Source: Thamnaconus septentrionalis (lineage: Eukaryota; Chordata; Actinopteri; Tetraodontiformes; Monacanthidae). Taken from it: a stretch of 64,000 nucleotides of DNA. The stretch spans positions 8,925,361 through 8,989,360 of the forward strand of contig CM020501.1 of the NCBI GenBank assembly GCA_009823395.1, written 5' to 3'. How positions within the stretch are numbered: the stretch's first letter is position 1; the number at the start of each line of letters is the position of its first letter. The notes under the pieces were generated by a model. That model saw only the letters and a list, made by a program, of their open reading frames with translations. It was not told the origin of the DNA and made no database searches. This document shows positions 41,801 to 55,149 of this stretch, piece after piece. Made by a program: the position numbers and the translations under genes.

Positions 41801-44800
41801 TCTCACAATGAGGCTTTTAGTAGTCAGCTGTGCTCCGCTGGTTTCCAGTTTCACACTCAGCCTAGCGTGTCTCCGTCTAACGGCCGTCACTGACCGCCGT
41901 GTGGCCCAGAGACGGACCCCTTCCACTCCGCCCGCTCGTCACGTTGCGCAGGGACGCCCCCCCCCTTCCCCTGCCCCCCACATCGCCTCCTTCCCCTTTG
42001 TCTTCCACACACTGTCACACGCTGATGCTGCACCTCTTGTCTCTGTTTGTCTTTACCCCCCCCCACCTGCCAAGTCTGTTTTGATGTTTTCGCCCGCTGG
42101 CCCCCCATCCTGCCCCTACACTCAATCTCCAACACACACACACTCTTCTGTCCATCCGCCGGCGTGATGAGTGAACTGTGCCGGAGCCTGACTTCTCGCT
42201 CCAGTGGAGATGACATGCCAGATGACTCACTTAATCAATACCTCCCCGTCTCTCCCTCCTGTTTTGTCTTTGATAGCGCTCCCTCACGGCCCACGCCGCA
42301 GGCGCTCTGCATCAGCTCCCCCACCTGCTGCGATGGTACGCCACTGTTCAGGAGGTGCCGGGGCTCCTCCGGGCGGCCGAGGCCTGTGGGATGGACCTCT
42401 CCATCCCTCAATTTCCCACGTCCGGCCTCCCGGCGGCGCCAGCTGGGGACGAGGCAGCGAGTTCAGCGGAGCGAGAAGAAGGCCAGGATGTTACCACACA
42501 GCCTCCCTTCGTCGGCGGGCCCAGACCCACAGTCACTAAACTTGAGGTAAATGACCACTTCTTGCCTTCCTTGTCTCTCATTATGCTTTACATCTTCAAA
42601 CATATTTGCTTCATCATGCACGCCTCGGCTAAGTGTCCGGGGAGCTTTGCGTAAGTGTCCTTTAACAGCGCAGGCAGACGGTCTGTCAGCCTCCCGACTG
42701 GTTGTTAACTATTATCCCTGTAATTTAATGCGCCCATTTGCTTCTAATTGTGCCTTGAGGAATGTGTATTTAAGCTTGTGTTTCGACCCGGGAATGAGAT
42801 TCTTAATGACTAAATTTTTTTTTCCCTTCCTCCTTTCCTGAGCCGTCACAGTTTCAGCACACAAAGCCAGTAAGAGGATGCTCATCTTTATCTATGCTCT
42901 TGTTCTTGCTGGTGTAGTTTGTGAGGCAAATTATATTTTGTCAAACAAGTAGGAAGAAAAACCATAAAGGTTATGAAGTTATCGCACGGGGGATAAAAAC
43001 AGACTGCGTGAAAGAAATTTTCTACTGGTGAAAATGTAAATCATTTCTCAGCAGAACCTGCTGCCGGGGAGACATTCAGGTACATTTCAGGTGCGATTTA
43101 ACAAACAATGCATCCAGTTCACTCCAGAGTTTTATGGCCAGGCTAAATGGGTTCTGTTGATGTTAAGTGTGTACAAGCAAGACACAGTTTGGTGTGCAGT
43201 TCCCTCAGGAAGCATCAGCCAGATAACCATAGAGAAAATACAGTTTTTGTTTTTTCTCTCTCTCTCTTTCTCTCTCGGCAGAGACTGTTCAGCCCAGACT
43301 AACCTCTCTGCAGAGAGCATTTAGACGTATTTCTTGGCCTTGGCGCTCGGCTTCTTAAGTGGGAATATTTTTGTGAATGTCTTTCCTCAGAGTCCAAACA
43401 CTGTGTGGCAGTCCAAGCTGTGAGTGATGGGGAAAGTAGCCCTCTCCGTGGTTGACTCTGGGTGGGGTGTGCCTCAATATCACGTGTTCCCACATCGAAT
43501 CCATTTGGCCTCGCATGAGCTGGAATCTCCGCACAGCAGGGTTGAAATCAGACATTACAGTTTTGAGGAATGTTTGCACATATACACACGGAAGCGCGCT
43601 GAAACAATGGCGGCCATTCTCTCCCCAGCCTAAGAGGGGATTATGGGATGGCTGCATGTCGCCACCGTCAAGTCTGCATTGCAGCTGTCGGGTCGTCTGA
43701 GCCAGGGCTCTTCTCTCTCTCTCTGTGCATGTGTGTGTGTGTGAGTGTGCGCTAGCTGGTTCCATGGCAAGCGCACACACAGAGGCGGACACAGCGAGAA
43801 GAGATCCTTCACCGCCGCTAATCAGAGGCACCGGGCTGGGCTCCGCGGTGCAATCCGCAAAATAAGTGGCTCATTAACTCTTCCCGCTTCTCACTCCAGT
43901 TAACAAACACTGATGGATGCCACTCGCGCCGCCTGCGCAATGAGCTGCGGAGCCGCGGACCGCGAGCCAAGCGCAAGCAGAGGAGTAGCCGCGCTTCCAA
44001 ACGTCGGGATTCCAAGCTGAATTCTGGCTGCCGGTCCCTTCGCGGATCGGTGTATCTTTATTTATTTTACAAGCAGTTTCTATTTGTGCGCGAAAACACA
44101 AACACAAACACACACAGACACACACACACTTTGGTCGTAGAAATTGAGCAGGTGCATTAAAATTCCAGTTCAATATTGGGAAGAATGAAGATTAGGGATT
44201 GTTTGTGCTATGATCACAGGGGTTCTGTTTTACTGTAACATAGAAAGGGTTCACTTCTTTTTTAATATTTTGCAGAGTGAACATACGTGTGCATATTTTT
44301 GTGTTAGTTTTATTGATAGTGAGAAAAAACAAGTTCAGAATTACTCAGCCCACAGATTTTCTGTCCCTTTCTGGCCCAGCTTTGTATTAGTTAAGCGAAA
44401 TTAAAGTAATAGCGGCATAAATTGCTCACACACACCATTGTTTCTTGCAGCGAAAAATCAATGTAGCGATTAGAAATCATTTTCTAGGAAGTCTGTTTGT
44501 ATTTGGCAGGACTGAAGAACCAGCAATATTCTTTCTTGTTTGCTAAACTTAGTGAACGGTTCATTTTATGCGTAATGCTTGCTTTTAGAAGACGAAAAGC
44601 TACAAGCTGCAAAGCCTTGCGAGCGGTTCCCACTTCTCTTGACTTCTCACTTCATTAGGGTCATTGGGATCTCGCATCTTCAAAGTAATGCTTTTCTATG
44701 GTAATGTGAGTGTTTGTGTCTAATTCTCCCAGGAAAACGGCATCCAAGCGGTCTTTGCTCCTCACCCCTGTCCAACGTGGACTCTCCCGTGGGACACTTT

Positions 44801-44826
44801 GCCAGAAGCCATCAACCCCACTGAAG
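38861..44826 (+). CDS. gstcd: GSTCD (glutathione S-transferase C-terminal domain containing), 5' part
   Basis: Four coding exons give the first 406 codons plus one base: 38861-39274, 40077-40517, 42277-42546 and 44733-44826. The family protein has an N-terminal part with a GST-C-like domain and a C-terminal SAM-methyltransferase-like domain. Its substrate is unclear. Family stretches are LHTSIALFLLSYCDCKSFK, CRAGLAVVLRHIIKKTLEAEP, LGFKKTCLKACAEV, WTRLCEIGIPSA, PVKVHNDDKIRRQKLK, TDLPPLEHVFAEGLYFTLTD, WYATVQEVPG, FVGGPRPTVTKLE and HPCPTWTLPWDTLPEAINPTE. I chose ATG 38861 (MTHTKMKQHP); the frame is open further upstream but only from a TTG codon. ATG 38876 is an alternative. The exons for the methyltransferase half (VDFCSGGG- and CPCCYG-type motifs) are not in the window, so the gene continues to the right. 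Confidence 0.93.
39275..40076 (+). other. gstcd: gstcd intron 1
   Basis: An 802-base intron with an A-rich tract near 39590-39605 and nothing else recognised. Confidence 0.8.
40518..42276 (+). other. gstcd: gstcd intron 2
   Basis: A 1.76 kb intron. It holds an A24 tract (41169-41193) and, from about 41670, a GC-rich and C-rich stretch. Long proline-rich reading frames there are compositional. The acceptor at 42276 follows a TCTCCCTCCTGTTTTGTC pyrimidine tract. Confidence 0.75.
42547..44732 (+). other. gstcd: gstcd intron 3
   Basis: A 2.19 kb intron. It contains CT runs (43255-43275) and a CpG-dense stretch at about 43790-44060, listed separately. Confidence 0.75.
43790..44060. promoter_or_regulatory. 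CpG-dense block inside gstcd intron 3
   Basis: GCGCC, GCGG, CCGCGGACCGCG and similar CpG-rich words are packed here, unlike the AT-rich intron around them. A 35-codon reading frame starts at 43913 (MDATRAACAMSCG) but has no family I recognise. It may be an intronic promoter or enhancer. Confidence 0.35.
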
Positions 44827-45287
44827 GTAAAGTGCAGTCTCTGCCTTGTGAATCTCAACTCGCCCCCTGCCCCCACTTTATCTTGATTCTCTCGCCTGCT
44901 TTTATTTCGTTCCATTTTGCTTTTACCGTCTTCACCTCGTCCTTGTCTACATGGAATTGCTTATCATCCCCACCTGCCACCACCGGCTCCATACCTCCCC
45001 TCACTCCCTCATGGTTTGGCCGGATTATTTGCACCCAGTAAAAACAAACAGCATACCACGAGGGAAGCGGGATGCCTGCACATAGACATCTTGTGTGTTA
45101 AGCTCCTGCTATTGTTACCTGGTGATTTCCAGTGGCAGCCCTGCGCCAAAGAAAATAGTGGTCTATAGTTGAGTCCCCAGCATTTTGAAGAATGTCACAT
45201 TAGAACGTATAGAATGTGTCGAAGCAGTGAAATTCTATGTTCCTCTAATTTACAAAAATGTTTGTGGATGCTGGTTTTAGGTGGTTT

Positions 45288-45312
45288 TAGTTATTATTAT
45301 TATTATTATTAT
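45288..45312. repeat. (TTA)n microsatellite
   Basis: About eight ATT units followed by a T run in gstcd intron 4. Confidence 0.9.
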
Positions 45313-46879
45313 TTTTTTCAAGCAACTCAGTTATTGAATCCCATGAGCCCACACTGGGCTTTTTTTGTGCTGTGAGCAAAGAATAATAATCATTAAATAA
45401 TAAAATGAAATAAGACTGTGACAGAACAGATGATCCAAACCATAAATGTGCCCAGAAATTTTAATTTCTCTAATTGTGTCCAGAATAATTACAATGGGAC
45501 ATAAATATAATGTGATGGTGTTCCCTCCAAACCAGGCCAACACTTACCAAAGGTTCTGAGGTGTCATAAAATTTATAAGCTCTATGCAAGGTTCAGCTTA
45601 TTATTGTTGAAACAAATGTTGCTATGTGAAGAACAAGGAGTGCGGTGGCCAATATAGTCGAAACCTTCAGTGCACAACCACAGCATCTAATTTCAATGCT
45701 TTTGTATACAGCTACTTTGAAAGTCTGCCTGCTGTCAGATTGCAAATTAACACTCAGATAATACCTCATGTCCAATCAAATCACTTGTTTTTTCACCTAA
45801 AATATATTTGTTTATAACGGTTATAGCCAAAATAAACATATATAAGCATTATTGTATTGATATCCAAAATTCTTTCAGTGTCCAGTCCCGAAAAACCTCC
45901 AAAAATTGATATTCATAATGCTGACTTTTCTTTTCCTTCCATTCTCTTTGTGTTTTTTTTTCTTTTTTTCATTCATTTTGTTTTTTTACCGATAAGAAAG
46001 ATTGTAAACATGGTTTGACAAAACTCAAAGGGTCATTTATTTCTGGGATTTATTCCTCTAGATGTTTCCTTCCTCCCCAAGAGATTTATGTAGATATTAA
46101 TTTTCCAGAAATATTATCAACTAAACACACAAAGAATTTGTTTGTTTAATGTATGCATTCATTGTTCTTGTATAAAGAAACATCTAAAAAAAAAATACAT
46201 TACCGCAACAAACCATTTTATTTTATTATGTCTATGAGGTTTTTAATCTTATAGTAGCAGTAGGAGAGATGCCCCTTCAGGTCCCCTGTAGAAAATTCTG
46301 TATTCTACCAAAAATTGTGAAAAACCCTGCAGCAAAATGCTGCAAGTATTTCCACACCCCATAGCACAGAAGGGCTCTCCATGATGTGCACATCATACTC
46401 ATTCAGCGACTGAAAATAGTGGAGGGAGAGGAAATTTTGGCTGCCCCACTTTTGCTTGTACTTTGCATGAAAAGCAACGTTGTTCATTCCTGCCACCGCA
46501 GTGTGAGGACGCTGAGTGGGTAACCCCTGTCTTTTAGTGCCGCGTAATTAGAGAACAGGGGAAACAAAAGGCAGACAATTTGTTCTGCACCTCTATGCGT
46601 GGGCTTTACTCACGACCGGCTGTTCTTACACCTACCTACATGTGAAATGCAGCAAGGACAATTGCAACTTTTTAAGACTAAAATATGCATGAGCACTCAT
46701 GTATGCGATACACGTATTCAAAGGCATCCTTATTGAAATTTAAGTGTTTCAATCTTAAACTTCACTCATCCATCTTGCCAAGCTCCAACAGAAACTGTTT
46801 TTAATCAGTGTCATTGTTTGGTTTCTAAATAATTTTCTTGCAGTTGTGAGGAAATGAGGAAGCATCTACTGCAAGCTAG

Positions 46880-47530
46880 ATGTCAGCAAATCAATCCAGA
46901 TAATGATAATGTCGATCTGATGTTAGTATCAATATCAGATCGATACTCGCAGGATTTGATCAATACTTGTCCTGTTACATCAAAGAATAGTCACGTCCAT
47001 GGAAAAGGACGCTCCTTTCACATCTCGGAGTACATACTTTGCCCATCCCCCTCCCCTCATTTTAAACTTTATTTATTTGCACATGTATGTATAAAATAGA
47101 ACAACTACATATACATATCTCTCTTATGTAGAGATATGTATATATAGAAAGGTGCAAGCAATGTGGCGGTGAGGTCGGAAATAAAAAAAATATTCTTTTA
47201 TCATGCAGTCACTTGCTAGCAGATGGGACCAGCATCACAGGTGTGCTCTGCAGCTCATGCCAGAGGGAAAAAAGGAGGACGCAATCTGGAGTTATTAATT
47301 AAACTTGTTCAAAAAAAATCGCTCTCGCTTACAAAAAGGTGTTTCTTTTATTAGTTATAAAAAACATCTTGGTATTAGTATCGTTATCAACGATACTTTA
47401 GGAAAAAAAAATATTGGAGTAGTTCCTGCCCTCCCCCACTGCAAACCACCATTAAATATTCCAGAAGAAGCACTACTGTTGGCATCAATAGGCTGATGTT
47501 AAAGAAACGTGTATGTTGCAGTAAGAATAG
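46880..47530. mobile_element. Possible decayed DNA-transposon fragment
   Basis: GTATCAATATCAGATCGATACT and GTATTAGTATCGTTATCAACGATACT-like phrases resemble a common teleost nonautonomous element rich in GTATCG words. The block also carries a 14-base inverted repeat. Family and ends cannot be fixed by eye. Confidence 0.3.
47109..47143. other. 14-base perfect inverted repeat
   Basis: ATATACATATCTCT, a 7-base loop (CTTATGT), then AGAGATATGTATAT. Strong hairpin potential in AT-rich sequence. Confidence 0.75.
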
Positions 47531-50500
47531 TTACTCCAGCACTGGATGACATTATTACTGGTACATTATTAGGTCTGACATGAAAAATATAAATATGACA
47601 TAAAACTTCCCTTGGTCCACGGTATTGTTTTGTCTTCTCCCATGGATTGGTAGTTTTGTTCTGCACTACCATACATAGCCACTAATATTGTAGCACAGCA
47701 GTGTCCTGTAAGTGCTAGTATGAAATCAGACTGCTTCGCTTAAATGATGGACAAATGGTCCAAACAAACTTTCCATTTTTCGTCCCCCCTTTACTAATGC
47801 ATTTTGTGGGCTCTCTGCTATGCGAAATACCTCCAGTGGATTTAGGGAACACTTAATTTAGCCGACCAGTGCATTTTTGCCTGCAAAACTTGTGTTTTGC
47901 CTTTGATAGTTAAAGAAAAACCCCAGTTTCATGCTGAGTTGTTGCATCATCCACAGTAAAGACAATGTTGAAAGTTAAACTCCAAAGGAAGACTATTTCA
48001 AGGCAAGACTACAGTTTGCACTTCGGTGTGAATACAACACAGCCAGGGAAGAGATATTTTTATGTATGTTCTCTGCAGAGCAGCCGTGAGATTTCCACCC
48101 ATCACAGTGGAAGAATGCATCTTTTATGTGTGTCTTAATTGCTCCGTTGTCCTGAGCATTTGGAGTTAAGTGGGAACAAGTCCAACCCACGGATGCTCAG
48201 GTATGCACACCATATAACCTGAACAAAGGGAGCTCTGTAAGTGGAACTTGTTTAGGTTTTATGCTCACTGTCTGTGGGGATGTTTTGCCAAAAGTGGTGA
48301 GGGCTGTCTCTGTGCACGGGCAGCATCACCCGAGCCGCAAACGCTTTGTCTGCGGCGCTTCGCCTCACGGGAGGCAGGACGGGAGGGGTAGTGAATAAGG
48401 CGGTTTTTCCAATGATGGAGTGTGTGTGACACGGTGGGAGATAAAGATGGGTGAGACAGCATGAAGAGAGAGACAAGGGTTATCAGGAGAAAACAAGACA
48501 GGGGAAGGGGGGAAACGAGACAGCGGAGCATTAAGAAGAGGCAGGGCCAGCGCCGAGAGTGCATAGTTGTCATGCTTCAGACATGCTGCTATTAGCTCCT
48601 CCAGGCTTGTTTTGGTACAAGGAGACGAGATTGAGTTGCCGTGTTTTTGTTTTAGCCCAGGGCGGTGCGACGGCGGCGGCAGCTGAACTGCTTAAGAACA
48701 GACTGGCTTCATTTGTGTCTTCAGCTACAGCTTTTAGAGCTACCATGGCCCCTTTATTTACGCAGTTAGTCAGTCAGTCTGTCTGTCTGTCTGCCACTCG
48801 GTTATTCTAGCAGTGTCAGGTGTGGGAAAGAAAAAAAACATATTTGCAAAATTTCCTTGTATTCAATTTGTTAAATGTTGCCCCTCCCGCAGTCTTGCCC
48901 TTTGCATAGTTTACCACACCTGCGTTGTTAAATTTCACCTTTGCCTCCAGGGTAAGAAAAAGGTCACATTTCTGTACTGCCAGTATTTCACAGGAGACAC
49001 AGTCTAGTAAACTTGATGACAGGTTGAGGCAAGACCGATCTGATCAGCTCTCAGTACCAAGTCCGATATTGCTGTCATTTATTCACTCGACTTCCAACAC
49101 AACTCGCTGATCCACGTCACCAATCCACACTCAATTCCGTTTTTTCTGCCGGACCGTGAACGCGCCTCAATTGATTAGCTTTTAGCTAATTATTTCCTCA
49201 ATCCACAATGAGGCGTTCTGCCGTCAAAACAACACAAAGCTGGACTGGGATTTGCAATTTCTTCATGGCCAGCATCTCAAGAGATGAGAGTAGTGTTACA
49301 TTGTACAATCAAGGAACTTTTCTTTGTTAAAGTTGTCTTGAGGCGCCTACGCATAGTTGCCGTTTCTCCTTTAAATATCCATTGTCCGTGTATTTGTTTT
49401 AAACTTCAAGAAAATAAATGGAAGGAGGGCAAATGGAAGACTTGTTTTTAGATTCTATGGAAAAGCAGAGCAGCTGATTCGTCAATTGGATCCCCTTCAG
49501 TCATCGTCTTCTAAGTTTCCTGGTTTGTTTTGTTAGAAATATGAGTTTCTCAGAGGGCAAAAATGATAGTGGAAGATTCAGCAGGGAGCGCTCCAGTGTT
49601 TCAGCCGAATAAAATGAAGCTACATCCTGACCTTGGATTTTTCAGCGTCCACAGAGCTTTATGAGCCAACAGTTGGATCGGTTATATTTTACTGCAGGCT
49701 GAGAGTTGGGTTTTTGACTGTTTTAAAAAATAGATCCTGTAAACTTGCCATAAGGTAGACAAATATACTGGTAAGTGTGCTATTAAAAGTGGCATGGGAT
49801 AAGAATCGTATACAGCTGAAGGGGATATAATTCACTGGATTGAGATTTTGTTTGGACAAGCATATCTTTTGCATTGATTGGGCACACAGTCATACTTAGT
49901 GAGAGGATACTCCGATTCTCTCTAGTTAAAATTTAATTTAGCCTCTTTTTTCCACTGCAGAGCTTTTTTTTCCTCTCTTGAGCCAACAGGAAATGGGAAG
50001 TGGTTAATGAGTCTTTAGAATACTGGCGGATTTTCTCTCCACCTGCCGTGTTGTTTTCTCCAGTGTTCAGCTGACTGTAGTTTCAGGTCCACTGCACAGA
50101 CTTTTGGGAAGTTAATTAAAAGCCCATTTAATTGGTCACTGATGGCAAGAATTACCTCTGATTGATGCAGTAGCTTCAATTCAAACAAACAACACAAATA
50201 TTGTCCAGAAGAGGTCAAGTGGACCATTTGGCTCTTTCAAATAGGTCCAAATATTTGCTGTTATATTTTTGTACTAAGGCTGAAAAAAAAGAAACCAGCT
50301 TGTGTGAGAGTATATTCCAAACAAGAATGTGGAAGTAATTTACATCATGATTTTAAAATTATTATCCTGACAGGACAGATCCTTTTTTTTAATGGTGTTT
50401 TACACATTACGCTCAGCGAGAAAGATTGTGTTTCTGTTTTTGTTACTTTGCACTGAAATGATTGTATTCAAATTAGAGACAAATCTTTATATAATTGTGC

Positions 50501-51022
50501 TTTTGCTCTTGATGCACAGCAAAACATGTTGATCAGGGTACGCAAAATGAATTCCATGTAGCACTGTCACGCTTTTTGTTGTCATCCCTTTATTTTCCTT
50601 CACTGCAATGTAGGTTTATGGCAACTTTTTAGCTGCACACTGTGGAATGAACGAATACAAGTGATGCTTTTTAAATAGTTTACTGCGCACTTGTCATGTA
50701 ACAGCCAACTTCAACTTTATACATTTATTGGTTGGCCCGAGGGCACCCGCAGGTATTAAAAAGACAGGAAAAATACAGAAGAACTTTTTGAAAATGAATC
50801 AGGTAAGTAATTAAGCACTGGGGGAAACAACAGCGCACGCTCCATGCAAATTACCATGCAAAATCATCAGAGAACAAAGTGCAGTTTATATATCAGGGAA
50901 AGATTTGCAAGATAGAAAATGATGACAAATAAAGGACAGTAGAGCTAGCATACATTGCATTAGTAAATCAGCAGCTGTAAGGACACTGGCAACATCCTTG
51001 GTGCTATAAAAATTCAACTGCA

Positions 51023-51053
51023 GTGTGTGTGTGTGTGTGTGAGTGTGTGTGTT
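51023..51053. repeat. (GT)n short microsatellite
   Basis: About 14 GT units with one interruption in gstcd intron 4. Confidence 0.85.
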
Positions 51054-54000
51054 TCAGTCTTAAAGTAACAAATCTTCAAGCCCTCCAGCCATGACAATAG
51101 GATTAAAACTCCCTTATTCACGTTCAAAAGATGGAGTGCAGTGATTTTTATCTCTCAGAAAAAATAAGCTGCTCTTCGTCTGTATTTACACAGCGTGACT
51201 TCTTTCTTCAACGCAACCTACAGATGTCGGTGTGTGTCTGGGCTTTGCAGCTTCTGCACCATGAGTTTATTTTCAATTGGGCACTTTCTTGTCAACGCTC
51301 CCTCTTCATTTTACCGTCTACCTTGCATATATCTGAGACAAGAGAGGTCTGACACACTTGACTAAATATAAATCGAAAATTATACCAGTTGGTTTGGAAC
51401 CTGGCTGTGCCCTCTACCTGGTCAGGTAACTTTTTTTTTTTCCTTTTTACAAACCAGGCATATGAGGCGCTTCATTCTGAAAAGAGTGGCTTGTGTGGGC
51501 AGTGTCTCAACAATGGAATAATCATCCAGGGAAAAGTAGTTTTTTTCCCCCAACATAGATACAAAGTAACTCTTCCCTCTGTTTTTTCCCACAATGGGTC
51601 CAATTTGCTGCAGGCACGTTGTCTCACTTAAAGTCAGAAGAAAATAATTAGCTATATGAGTTTCTACTCACATTTTCCTAATTTTCTCTGACTGCATATT
51701 CTCAGTGAGCCCTAAGGACTCTGATTTTCCTTTTCCTTTTCTTCGCTTTATTGTCGAGCATTATAGTAATTCACTGCAATGCATTGTTGCCATTGACACA
51801 CAAAATTCCATTCCTTACTTTTACCGCTTACTCCTGTGACCTATTAAAATCAGCACAGTGTAACATGCTGAAATAATTGCGTTTATGAATTTTAATCTGG
51901 AATAAATGGATAAATTTGTTGGGTTACGGATGTGAGTGTTGAGTGTCTCTGATATCCAATTATTTATCTGATTTGGGCAGAACTTTTATTTTTCTTAATA
52001 GGATTGTCTGTTGACCATAATCCCTAATTTGAAATGACCCACCACACAATATTTATAGCAACTACAATGAATGCTTCCCTTTAACAGTGCCTCCAGTTAT
52101 AGTGTGATCTGCAGTTGAGCCTGAAGCTCTCGGTTCTTTGTGACTGTGCCACATAATTAAGCACAAGGCAGCTGAAGAGTCAGACAGTTTGGGACAAAAA
52201 TAAGCTTCTAATGTACTCATTAATCACAATTTAATTCACCAGTAGAGTGAAACATGTTGACATCAGCTGTGTCAGCCCATTGTTTTCTGGTAAAATCTCT
52301 TTTTAGAATGCGGAAACCCGAGATAAATGTGACATTATGTTTTAGTTTGTGTTTTTCAACATTGTTGCTAAGGATCACAAATTCCCCATATGTTTTTTTT
52401 TTTTTAAGTGTGATAAGGATTTTTCCCAAAGTAGTAAAATGGTCGTTTTTGCGTTCATCTAGGTTGTAACCAGCGGTTATTTGAGTTCCTGTTCCCTTTC
52501 TGGGGTCTCTCCAACCAGTCTGTCTGTTCTCCTCTGACCTCTGACATCAACAAGGCATTTCCTCCACACCAAACTGCCGCTCCCTGGATATTTTCTCCAT
52601 CTGAGACCATTGTCTGTGAATCCCAGAGGTGGCTATGTCGTGAAAATCCCAGTAGATCAGCAGTCTGAAATACCCGACCAGTCCATCTGGCGCCAGCAAC
52701 CATTGGAGGTCTGGATCACATGTAATTCTCCATTCTCAAAAGACAAAGGGCTTCTTACCCCACATGGCCAAATGAAGATGGATAAGTCATAATGATTGGT
52801 CCAAAAAGACAAACAGGACCCAAACCATTGTCGCTCTACTTGGACGTCTGTGCTTTTTAAAATCCATGACATGCTACACAACAAAGAAAATAGACTTTTC
52901 TTAGCACTGCACCGATAGTTGGCTCCACAGAATGGAAGCGAAGGCTCTGGTTTTATTTCAGTGGTGCAGACAATTTTATGGCTCCTTTTCATCTTTCTTG
53001 ACTGCAAGGTTAACTGCTTTGCTGGCAAAGAACAGAGTTATCATTAGAATAAATCCTTCCCTTTTCGTCTCTCAGGGATAGAAATCTAAAAGCAAATATC
53101 AAGACTTGCAGGCTGTTTATTTGCTTGACTCCTAGTAACATTATCCTTATTCACTGTAGTTTGTGTGCTAGGTCAGTTCCAGATCAGCTGTTTATTTCCT
53201 AATTTCTTTCACGCTGAATGGAGCTGTGACACGGTGATCCAGCAGCATGTGGGCAGGTGTGAATGGGCTTAAAAAGTATTACACACATTTTTAGCAATAC
53301 ATTTATAGACTTGGGCCACGGCTGTGCCTACCTGTTGGAAAAAACAAAAAAACAAACATTAAACCACTTGCAGCTTCATGTGACGCTGTAGCAGCCAGTC
53401 AGGCAATGGCAGCTCCATTTAACAATCAAACATGAACACAGCATATGATACGTGACGTCACTCAATGATTCATGTAATGCTTTCACTGGTGCACATCTGA
53501 CCCACTATTGCTTGTGCCATTGAGCCACTTTCCTGGATTTGGTCTGAAAGTTGCCTTTGGATTCTAATGTCAGCAGCAATCTCGGCGCAAGATAAATGGC
53601 CTGATTTCAGCGCGGACACTTTGTATGTGCAAATAAATTCCGCATACATTGCCTGATGAAACCGGAGTTCGACCGTAATTGCCGTCTGCACCTGGTTTCT
53701 CCAGCTCAAAACTCACTGATCTTGTCACTCTACAAATTCCTGTAATGAATTAAATATTCCACCTCAGAGTGTCTCGTATAGCGTTTGATCTCAGGCTCCC
53801 AGAGTTGCAAAGGAAGATTAATTGCAGTGGTACTTGAAGAGCAAATGTGACAGACAAACCTTTAAAGTGTCTCGCCCATACCCCCAAGACAAGACAGCAG
53901 CTTTTTAAGTTTCTGAAATATTAGTGCTTACAGACACGCTAGCAGCTCTGCGATGTTGTGCTTTGACACTTGGAGCTGAGATAAATGTCAGCATACTAAA

Positions 54001-54521
54001 ATGCTTTTCAATGTTTCACAAGTAAAATGTTAACCTCATCTGTTATCTTAATCTTAATGATATTGTTACAGACAATTTTCCTTGTACCAATCAAGAAGTG
54101 AAGTACAAACACAACTCATAGTTTTATTTTATTTTTTTCCGGTTGCATGAAATAATACCAGGTACTAGAAAGATGCTAATCGATCCGATGGTGGCACTTG
54201 ATGAAAAATCAAGAATCTCAAAATGTATATAAAACAATCATCTGTACAATGAATAATCACTGACACCATTGTGCATGTATGTGACTGGTGGTTTGTATGG
54301 TGTTGTCTCATATCCTATCATATTGTATCGTTTTATATAGTATTGATAATATTACTTCATGTCTCAAATACCGTGAAGTGCTAAGCAAAATACATTTTGA
54401 TGTGGCAGCACCAATCACTGGGCAAACTATGTAAAACAGAATAGCTAAATTCCAAAGAGTATAACCAAAGTTTTGTTGTTGTTTTTTCAAGATACTACAT
54501 CATATTTTTTCAAAATTCTTT

Positions 54522-54788
54522 TCAGTCATCTTTCTTGGTTTCAATATGTTCAAGGTTCACAGTAGTTTGGAAATATGGACTCTCTTGGGAGAATTCATCC
54601 AAATGCTCTTTGCCAACAATTGCTATCTCATAGGATCCTGTGGGAAGCACAAATGTTTTTGATGTTATCAACCGGGCACAGGGGTTGGAATTTTTTGTCT
54701 TATACTGAGTGAAATGAGCCATGACAGAAGTGAATGGTCCAACACTCTGGTCGAAGGGGGTTATCCACGCCTCCTCAAAAACCAACAA
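54522..54788 (-). other. Unidentified open reading frame in gstcd intron 4
   Basis: An open frame of 88 codons on the minus strand. The first ATG inside it is at 54722 and leaves 67 residues, starting MAHFTQYKTKNSNPCARL. The composition is protein-like and varied, with FVLPTGSYEIAIVGKEHLDE followed by an acidic end. It is not low complexity, unlike other frames here. TTTGTGCTTCCCACAG in the middle resembles a splice acceptor. I do not recognise the family. It could be an exon of a nested gene, a retrocopy or transposon remnant, or chance. Confidence 0.3.
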
Positions 54789-55149
54789 CCCTCAAGCCCT
54801 CTTGTCTTATAGTGTAATGCTGGTTTTACTGTGTTTGAGTTCAGATGTGTATTTGTCATTCAGAGAATCACGTGCGTTGGGATTCATTCATTACTTTGTT
54901 TGAAAAACATGTTATGTTGCCTTCAAGTGCTGCTGGTGACCGTGCAAAACATTTGCTTGTCAATTATCTGCAGCCGATTCCTCTAATTTTTACATATTCA
55001 CACATGGCACATATTTTCCTTTGTGCTTTACAAAATGAGTAAACCCCCACTTGCATGGTGTGTTTACCTTGTCAAGTCAAGACTGATCTAAAATTCATTC
55101 ATTTATTTTGATAAGGCGTATCCCTGTTTTTAATTGGTCATTCCATCTG

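Noticed and set aside
42047..42550. Long frames in several phases around gstcd exon 3
   Set aside because: Compositional shadows in GC-rich sequence. Only the frame encoding WYATVQEVPG fits the GSTCD family and splice phases.
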